Below are positions 1 through 5,091 of a DNA stretch of 7,118 nucleotides, piece after piece. The stretch spans positions 1 to 7,118 of the forward strand of contig CAMIWY010000072.1 in assembly GCA_946402595.1 (NCBI GenBank), in the 5' to 3' direction. The DNA comes from an uncultured Clostridia bacterium. Its GTDB lineage: Bacteria; Bacillota; Clostridia; Peptostreptococcales; Anaerovoracaceae. Every line of letters starts with the position of its first letter. Within the stretch, counting starts at the first letter, position 1. The notes under the pieces are model-generated. The model worked only from the letters and a program-made list of their open reading frames with translations. It was not told the DNA's origin and searched no databases. Position numbers and translations under genes: made by a program.

Positions 1-2192
1 GCATGGACTATGTATCCACAGAAGATGGTACAGGTATCGTTCATACAGCTCCTGCATTCGGTGAAGACGACTACAACTGCGGCCGCAAGTACAACCTTGC
101 TGTAATGCAGCCTGTAGATGAGAGAGGATGCTATACCGAGACCCCTTGGAAGGGCAGATTCGTCATGGAAGATGGTCTCGATGTAGATATCATCAAGTAT
201 CTCGCTCAGGATGACAAGATCTATGCAAAGCAAAAGCTCGAGCACGCATATCCTCACTGCTGGAGATGCGGAACTCCGCTCGTATACTATGCTAACAAGT
301 CATGGTATATCGAGATGACCAAGCTGAGAGACCAGCTCGTTGCCAACAACAACACAGTCAACTGGTTCCCTCCGTATGTAGGAGAGAAGAGATTCGGAAA
401 CTGGCTTGAAGAGGTCAAGGACTGGGCTATCTCAAGATCAAGATACTGGGGAACACCTATTCCTATCTGGAAGTGCGAATGCGGCCACCTTCACTGCGTA
501 GGTTCCCGTGAACAGCTCGTTAAAGATGTAGAGCAGGATATCGATGAGACAATCGAGCTCCACAGACCGTATGTTGACGAGATCACGATCAAGTGCCCTG
601 AGTGCGGAAAGAGCATGCACAGGATCCCTGAGGTAATGGACTGCTGGTTCGACTCCGGAGCAATGCCGTTCGCACAGTGGCATTACCCGTTTGAGAACGC
701 AGACAGATTCGATGAGGAGCTTTTCCCTGCAGACTTCATCTGCGAGGGTATCGACCAGACAAGAGGCTGGTTCTACTCACTCATGGCTGTTTCCACGATC
801 GTAAAGGGCTGCGCTCCATACAGAAACGTTCTTGTTAACGACCTGATCCTCGACAAGAACGGCAAGAAGATGTCCAAGCACGTCGGTAACACTGTAAATC
901 CGTTCGAAATGATGGATAAGTACGGTGCTGATGCTGTAAGGTGGTACCTCGTATACGGTTCACCTGCATGGACTCCGACAAAGTTTGATGAGGACGGCAT
1001 CAAGGAAGTTATCAGCAAGGTATTCAGCACACTGAAAAACACCTACAACTTCTTCTGCCTCTATGCGAATATCGACGATGTGAATGCTGCTGAACTTGAT
1101 GTTCCGTATGAGGAAAGACCTGAACTAGACAGATGGATCCTCTCAAAGTACAACAGACTCATCAAGACTACAGAAGAAGCAATGGATGCTTACGATCACA
1201 TGAAGACCGTAAGAGCGATCGGAGACTTCATCAGTGATGACCTGTCCAACTGGTATATCAGAAGAGCAAGAAGAAGATTCTTCGCTGAGACCATGACACT
1301 CGACAAGCAGGCAGCTTATGCCACTACTTATGAGATCCTCGTTGGTCTGTCAAAGATGATGGCACCTGTTGCACCATTTATCTCCGATGAGATCTTCACC
1401 AAGCTGACCGGCAAAGAGACAGTTCACACTGCTTATTACCCTGTTGCAAGAGAAGATATGATCGACGAGAAGGTAGAGGAGAGAATGGACCTCGTCAAGA
1501 CTCTCGTCAACCTCGGCCGCAGCACAAGAGAGCAGGAGAAGCTCAAGGTTAGACAGCCGCTGTCCAAGGTTATCGTTGACGGAAGATATAAGGACGTAAT
1601 CGACGACCTTACTCCGCTGATCACTGAAGAGCTCAACGTCAAGGAAGTACAGTTCGAGAACGATCTCGACAAGTACATGAACTTCCAGGTAAAGCCTAAC
1701 TTCAGAGCTGCAGGTCCTGTACTCGGCAAGAACGTCAAGGCATTCGGCGCTGCACTTGCTCAGGCTGATGCCAAGGCTCTTATCGCAGAGATCGGAAACG
1801 GTCCTGTTGAGATGGAGCTTGCAGGCGAGAAGTATGAGATCACAGATGATCTCCTCGACGTAAGGATCTCTTCGAAGGAAGGCTTCGTCGTAGGCATGGA
1901 CAACAACATATTCGTTATCCTCGATACAACTCTTACTCCGGAGCTCATCGAGCAGGGTTATGTAAGAGAGATGATCTCCAAGATCCAGCAGCTGCGTAAG
2001 CAGGCTGACTTCGAGATGATGACTGAAATAAAGATCTACATCTGCGCTGATGACGAGATCAGATCTGCTGTCAGCAATGCAGAAGATTTCATCAAGGACG
2101 AGACCATCGCTGTATCGATCGAAGACAAGGCTGATCTGCCTGAATTCGACATCAACGGACACAAGACCGGTATCGCTGTAGAGCGCGTATAA
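1..2192 (+). CDS. ileS: Isoleucyl-tRNA synthetase, type 2 (eukaryote-like), 3' part; 5' end outside window
   Basis: Class I aminoacyl-tRNA synthetase that charges tRNA-Ile with isoleucine in the cytoplasm. The reading frame is open from base 1, so the ATG at 3 is internal; roughly 300 N-terminal residues, including the HIGH motif, are missing. Numbering residues from that ATG, the visible part starts in the CP1 editing domain (VHTAPAFGEDDY; H14 and D23 align by spacing with the E. coli editing residues H333 and D342). It continues with a CWRC knuckle (86-89), a second cysteine cluster (C158, C160, C165, C198, C201) likely to bind zinc, DCWFDSG (213-219) and the catalytic loop KMSKH (289-293). 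The anticodon-binding region follows, with KVRQPLSKV near 518-526, then a C-terminal domain ending in GHKTGIAVERV. The HTAPAFGEDD form and the lack of a C-terminal Cys4 zinc finger mark the type 2 family, not the E. coli-like type 1. Isoleucine codons are almost all ATC. The frame is intact to TAA at 2190-2192. Confidence 0.97.
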   Translation, partial: MDYVSTEDGTGIVHTAPAFGEDDYNCGRKYNLAVMQPVDERGCYTETPWKGRFVMEDGLDVDIIKYLAQDDKIYAKQKLEHAYPHCWRCGTPLVYYANKSWYIEMTKLRDQLVANNNTVNWFPPYVGEKRFGNWLEEVKDWAISRSRYWGTPIPIWKCECGHLHCVGSREQLVKDVEQDIDETIELHRPYVDEITIKCPECGKSMHRIPEVMDCWFDSGAMPFAQWHYPFENADRFDEELFPADFICEGIDQTRGWFYSLMAVSTIVKGCAPYRNVLVNDLILDKNGKKMSKHVGNTVNPFEMMDKYGADAVRWYLVYGSPAWTPTKFDEDGIKEVISKVFSTLKNTYNFFCLYANIDDVNAAELDVPYEERPELDRWILSKYNRLIKTTEEAMDAYDHMKTVRAIGDFISDDLSNWYIRRARRRFFAETMTLDKQAAYATTYEILVGLSKMMAPVAPFISDEIFTKLTGKETVHTAYYPVAREDMIDEKVEERMDLVKTLVNLGRSTREQEKLKVRQPLSKVIVDGRYKDVIDDLTPLITEELNVKEVQFENDLDKYMNFQVKPNFRAAGPVLGKNVKAFGAALAQADAKALIAEIGNGPVEMELAGEKYEITDDLLDVRISSKEGFVVGMDNNIFVILDTTLTPELIEQGYVREMISKIQQLRKQADFEMMTEIKIYICADDEIRSAVSNAEDFIKDETIAVSIEDKADLPEFDINGHKTGIAVERV

Positions 2193-2199
2193 CCTGGAT

Positions 2200-3237
2200 A
2201 TGTCAGATATAACCGCAAACATACTGAGTTATTCTCTCCCTGAGCTGGAATCACTGGTTCTCAGCATGGGGGAGAAGAAGTTCAGGGCAAAACAGATATT
2301 CGGATGGCTCGCAAGGGGTGCGGCATCTTATGATGAGATGTCTAATGTTCCTGCGGGCCTCCGCAGAAATCTTGCTGAGAACGGATACTATATAGGTCAG
2401 CCTGAAGTCGTCACTATGCAGGAGTCAAAGTCTGACGGCACCAGAAAATGTCTGTATGAGTTCTGTGACGGCGCGAGAGTTGAGTCTGTATTCATGAAAT
2501 ACAGCTACGGCAACTCCATCTGCATATCGACTCAGGTCGGATGCCTCATGGGCTGCACCTTCTGTGCTTCCACCATGGACGGAAAGCAGAGAGACCTTAC
2601 AGCGGGCGAGATGCTCGGTGAGGTCCTGAAGATGAAGAGAGTCACAGGTGAAGAAATAAATCACATCGTACTGATGGGAATGGGTGAGCCTCTTGACAAT
2701 TACGAAGAGGTGTCAAAATTCCTGAAGCTCATAAACTCTCCTGAAGGTGTCAATCTGAGCCTCAGGAACATCACGCTTTCGACCTGCGGCATCATACCGG
2801 GCATATACAGATTCGCTGAGGACTTTCCTCAGGTCAATCTGGCAGTCTCACTGCACGCCCCGAATGATGAGATAAGACGCAGGACCATGCCGGTCGCGAG
2901 GAAGTACGGCTATGACGATCTCATGAAGGCGTGCAGAGACTACACTGAGAAGACTCACAGAAGGATAACCTTCGAGTATGCTCTCATCAGAGGAGTCAAC
3001 GACTCACCTGAAAATGCAGAAGAGCTGGCTGACCATCTGAAGGGATGGCTGACACATGTCAATCTCATACCGCTGAACGAAGTGAAGGGAAGAGACTACA
3101 GGACAGCTGAAGGAAGCAGCGTCCTGGCTTTCAGAAAAGTCCTGGAAAAGAGAGGCATCGCCGCTACTGTCAGGAGAACGCTCGGAAGCGACATCGATGC
3201 CGCTTGCGGACAGCTGAGAGCATCAGCTGAAAGATAA
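2200..3237 (+). CDS. rlmN: Dual-specificity 23S rRNA (A2503-C2) / tRNA (A37-C2) methyltransferase, radical SAM
   Basis: Cytoplasmic radical SAM enzyme; the family methylates C2 of A2503 in 23S rRNA and, in E. coli, A37 of some tRNAs. The 345 residues are a normal length. The N-terminal helical domain (LSMGEKKFRAKQIFGWL, about 22-38) is followed by the CxxxCxxC iron-sulfur motif C115, C119, C122, the SAM-binding MGMGEPL (159-165) and the C-terminal CGQL. The two cysteines of the methyl-transfer mechanism, equivalent to E. coli C118 and C355, are present as C108 (in CISTQVGC) and C336. Cfr, the resistance paralogue that methylates C8, is the alternative; sequence style and chromosomal context favour RlmN. 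The ATG start fits the family N-terminus. No strong Shine-Dalgarno sequence lies upstream (only TGGA at 2195-2198, too close), and the gene starts 7 nt after the ileS stop, so coupled translation is likely. The only other upstream possibility in frame before a stop (TAG, 2179) is CTG at 2194. The gene is often found near rsmB and prkC in Firmicutes, which is not the case here. Confidence 0.95.
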   Translation: MSDITANILSYSLPELESLVLSMGEKKFRAKQIFGWLARGAASYDEMSNVPAGLRRNLAENGYYIGQPEVVTMQESKSDGTRKCLYEFCDGARVESVFMKYSYGNSICISTQVGCLMGCTFCASTMDGKQRDLTAGEMLGEVLKMKRVTGEEINHIVLMGMGEPLDNYEEVSKFLKLINSPEGVNLSLRNITLSTCGIIPGIYRFAEDFPQVNLAVSLHAPNDEIRRRTMPVARKYGYDDLMKACRDYTEKTHRRITFEYALIRGVNDSPENAEELADHLKGWLTHVNLIPLNEVKGRDYRTAEGSSVLAFRKVLEKRGIAATVRRTLGSDIDAACGQLRASAER

Positions 3238-3241
3238 ATAC

Positions 3242-3255
3242 CTGTTTTGCATAAA
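3242..3255 (+). repeat. 14-nt direct repeat, copy 1 (rlmN-plsX gap)
   Basis: CTGTTTTGCATAAA, identical to 4345-4358. It begins 4 nt after the rlmN stop codon and ends 43 nt before the plsX ATG. It is followed by a short dyad, ATAC-GAGG-GTAT (3258-3269), and its first five bases CTGTT are complementary to AACAG at 3290-3294, just downstream of the putative plsX ribosome binding site AAGG (3285-3288). The rest of the 61-nt gap shows no small ORF, terminator or convincing sigma-A promoter. The identity is directly seen; a regulatory role is inference. Confidence 0.6.
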
Positions 3256-3298
3256 TCATACGAGGGTATTCAGACACAAATTACAAGGTAACAGAGAG

Positions 3299-4342
3299 AT
3301 GAAAATAATCGTAGACGGAATGGGAGGAGATAATGCTCCTCAGGAAATAGTAAAAGGCACTATCAAAGCTGCTTCGGAGCTCGCATCCACTGAGCCTGAT
3401 GTCACTGTTTCGATAATCGGACCTGAAGAACTCATAGGCAACTGCCTTAAGGAGAACGGATGGAACGGGTCGAATATCGAAGTGATCGATGCTACGGAAG
3501 TCATCACCAATGATGAAGCTCCTGCAATGGCTGTAAGAAGGAAAAAGGATTCCACAATAGTCAAGGCTCTGAATCTCATCAAGAAAGGTGAGGCAGATGC
3601 GCTCATCTCCGCAGGCAGCACAGGTGCACTTCTTGCGGGCGGTCTTGTGACGCTCGGAAGGATCAAGGGAATAAGAAGACCTGCCATAGCCGCATGGTTT
3701 CCTAAGCTCCATAACGGCGGAACGACTCTTCTTCTTGACTGCGGCGCCAATGTCGAAGCCAAGCCGGAATACATATTCCAGAACGGAATCATGGGTGCGA
3801 TGTATGTTGAAGGAGTCAAGGGCATAAAGAATCCTGAGGTCCGCCTTCTCAATATCGGCGCAGAGGAAACCAAGGGCGACGAGCTCCATAAGGAAGCTCA
3901 CAGACTTCTTGCATCTGGCAGCATCAATTTTACCGGAAATATTGAAGGCCGCGACGTTGCAGTAACTGACTGTGAAGTCGTCATTACTGACGGTTTTTCG
4001 GGAAATGTTTTCCTCAAGAGCAGTGAAGGAGCAGTCCTTGCTGTCATGAACAGGTTCAAGGAAAAGCTGCAGGAAGGACTCAAGGCAAAGCTCGGCGCTC
4101 TGCTTGCTTACTCCAAGATCAAAGAACTCAAGCAGATCTTTGACTATGCTGATGTAGGCGGCGCTCCGATCCTCGGCCTTAAAGGTGCAGTGCTCAAGGT
4201 CCACGGCAACTCCGGAGAGAGAGAAGTGTACTACGCGATCATCAAGGCGATCCCTTATATCCGCAACAATGTAACTCAGATGATAGCTGACGCTGTTACT
4301 CAGAATGAGGAACTTTTCAAGACAGATTCCGCCGAAGAATAA
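3299..4342 (+). CDS. plsX: Phosphate acyltransferase PlsX (acyl-ACP:phosphate transacylase)
   Basis: Peripheral membrane enzyme that converts acyl-ACP and inorganic phosphate to acyl-phosphate, the acyl donor for PlsY in the first step of phosphatidic acid synthesis. The 347-residue length is normal and the frame is intact. Family motifs in order: VDGMGGDNAP (5-14, glycine-rich N-terminus), SAGSTGALLAGG (from 104), LLDCGAN (D147, C148, N151), NIGAEETKGDE, VITDGFSGNVFLKSSEG and KVHGNSGEREVYYAI (H302, N304). The ATG start gives the canonical MKIIVDxMGGDNAP beginning; a modest ribosome binding site AAGG (3285-3288) lies 10 nt upstream. In many Firmicutes plsX follows rpmF or fapR and is followed by acpP. 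Here it follows rlmN and is followed directly by rnc. I saw no FapR-type operator in the gap upstream. Both flanking gaps carry the same 14-nt sequence. Confidence 0.97.
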   Translation: MKIIVDGMGGDNAPQEIVKGTIKAASELASTEPDVTVSIIGPEELIGNCLKENGWNGSNIEVIDATEVITNDEAPAMAVRRKKDSTIVKALNLIKKGEADALISAGSTGALLAGGLVTLGRIKGIRRPAIAAWFPKLHNGGTTLLLDCGANVEAKPEYIFQNGIMGAMYVEGVKGIKNPEVRLLNIGAEETKGDELHKEAHRLLASGSINFTGNIEGRDVAVTDCEVVITDGFSGNVFLKSSEGAVLAVMNRFKEKLQEGLKAKLGALLAYSKIKELKQIFDYADVGGAPILGLKGAVLKVHGNSGEREVYYAIIKAIPYIRNNVTQMIADAVTQNEELFKTDSAEE

Positions 4343-4344
4343 TA

Positions 4345-4358
4345 CTGTTTTGCATAAA
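4345..4358 (+). repeat. 14-nt direct repeat, copy 2 (plsX-rnc gap)
   Basis: CTGTTTTGCATAAA, identical to 3242-3255. It begins 2 nt after the plsX stop codon and ends 40 nt before the rnc ATG. A perfect dyad follows at 4363-4375, and CTGT (4345-4348) is complementary to ACAG (4380-4383), which overlaps the start of the rnc Shine-Dalgarno sequence. The overlapping TAAAAT (4355-4360) resembles a -10 box, but I see no matching -35 element at proper spacing, so a promoter call is not supported. Confidence 0.6.
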
Positions 4359-4362
4359 ATAT

Positions 4363-4375
4363 TGATGCCGCATCA
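4363..4375. promoter_or_regulatory. Short perfect dyad ahead of the rnc ribosome binding site
   Basis: TGATGCCGCATCA is an inverted repeat that can fold as a 5-bp stem with a CCG loop in the leader of rnc, 6 nt before the AGGAGG. It lacks a following T-run and is too short for a strong intrinsic terminator. In E. coli, RNase III cuts a stem-loop in its own mRNA leader; this stem is much shorter than that substrate, so any autoregulatory role is only a guess. Confidence 0.3.
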
Positions 4376-4381
4376 GGCGAC

Positions 4382-4388
4382 AGGAGGT
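4382..4388 (+). promoter_or_regulatory. Ribosome binding site of rnc
   Basis: AGGAGGT is a near-perfect Shine-Dalgarno sequence, with 11 nt between AGGAGG and the ATG at 4399, slightly longer than ideal. No other usual start codon is in frame closer to it (upstream in-frame codons are TAT, GCT and ATT), so it supports the ATG at 4399. It is the strongest ribosome binding site in the window. Confidence 0.8.
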
Positions 4389-4398
4389 TATTGCTTAT

Positions 4399-5091
4399 AT
4401 GAAAGAAGTACATGAGCTTCTTGAAAAACTGGGGTACAGGTTCAGAGATGAGTCGCTGCTCGTAAATGCACTGACTCACAGCTCATATTCCTCAGAACAT
4501 AAAATGCCGTATGCGTCCAACAATGAAAGACTTGAGTTCATAGGCGATGCATATGTGGACGCCGCTGTGGGAGCTGAGATATTCATGATAATGCAGGATG
4601 CTCCTGAAGGCGTTCTGTCCAAAAACAGAGCGGATGTAGTCCGCGAGGAGTCTCTGGCAGATGCAGCCAGAGGCATTGGCCTCGGAGATTATATCTACAT
4701 GGGAAAGGGCGAAGAGGCGACCGGCGGGAGGAACAAGGATTCCATACTTGCCGACTGCTTTGAAGCTGTTATCGGCGCCATCATAATCGACGGTGGATAC
4801 GATGCAGGAAGAAAGGTCGTTCTTGAACTTCTGGGCGAGAAGATAAGCCTTGCTGTGGCAGGCAAGCTCAGAAACGACTACAAGACCATGCTCCAGGAGA
4901 AGATCCAGGAGAAAGAGCACGATATACGGATCAGATACAACACTGTATCTGAAAGCGGTCCTGACCACAACAAGACTTTCACGGTTGAAGTAGTTGCCGG
5001 TGAAAAGGTCATCGGAAGAGGACAGGGAAAGAGTAAGGCCAAAGCTGAACAGGAAGCTGCAAAGGATGCACTTTCGAAGGGAGTAAAGTAA
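4399..5091 (+). CDS. rnc: Ribonuclease III
   Basis: Double-strand-specific endoribonuclease that processes the rRNA precursor and structured mRNAs in the cytoplasm. The 230 residues match the family (E. coli 226). The N-terminal catalytic domain holds the signature NERLEFIGDA (42-51) with metal-binding E43, E46 and D50, equivalent to E. coli E38, E41 and D45. The second acidic pair, D119 and E122 in ADCFEAVIGA, matches E. coli D114 and E117, so the enzyme should be active. A double-stranded RNA-binding domain fills about 159-228 (DYKTMLQEKIQ near the start; GKSKAKAEQEAAKDAL at the end). The gene lies 56 nt behind plsX with no acpP between, and its stop codon touches the smc start codon, so rnc and smc are almost certainly co-transcribed. 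No frameshift or missing key residue was seen. Confidence 0.97.
   Translation: MKEVHELLEKLGYRFRDESLLVNALTHSSYSSEHKMPYASNNERLEFIGDAYVDAAVGAEIFMIMQDAPEGVLSKNRADVVREESLADAARGIGLGDYIYMGKGEEATGGRNKDSILADCFEAVIGAIIIDGGYDAGRKVVLELLGEKISLAVAGKLRNDYKTMLQEKIQEKEHDIRIRYNTVSESGPDHNKTFTVEVVAGEKVIGRGQGKSKAKAEQEAAKDALSKGVK
5077..5083 (+). promoter_or_regulatory. Ribosome binding site of smc, inside the end of rnc
   Basis: AAGGGAG lies within the last codons of rnc, 8 nt before the GTG at 5092. Its position decides the smc start: the GTG gives the family N-terminus, and the next in-frame ATG (5113) would remove conserved residues of the first beta strand. It suggests that translation of smc is coupled to that of rnc. 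Confidence 0.75.

Noticed and set aside
1350..2222. Minus-strand open frame of 290 codons opposite the end of ileS
   Set aside because: It lies wholly against conserved ileS sequence and the rlmN start; its composition is a shadow of the GAG/GAC/ATC-rich sense codons.
2200..3237. Possible Cfr-type antibiotic resistance methyltransferase instead of RlmN
   Set aside because: The N-terminus, the cysteine arrangement and CGQL ending, and the housekeeping context fit RlmN; there are no mobile-element signs nearby.
3281..4204. Minus-strand open frame of 307 codons opposite plsX
   Set aside because: It is antisense to an intact, well-recognised plsX, has no recognisable protein motif, and is explained by codon bias that leaves the opposite strand free of stops.
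4363..4375. Intrinsic terminator after plsX
   Set aside because: The stem is only about 5 bp and is followed by the rnc ribosome binding site, not by a T-run.
4343..4398. Promoter in the plsX-rnc gap (TAAAAT as -10)
   Set aside because: No plausible -35 element lies at 16-18 nt upstream, and the sequence overlaps the 14-nt repeat; evidence is insufficient.
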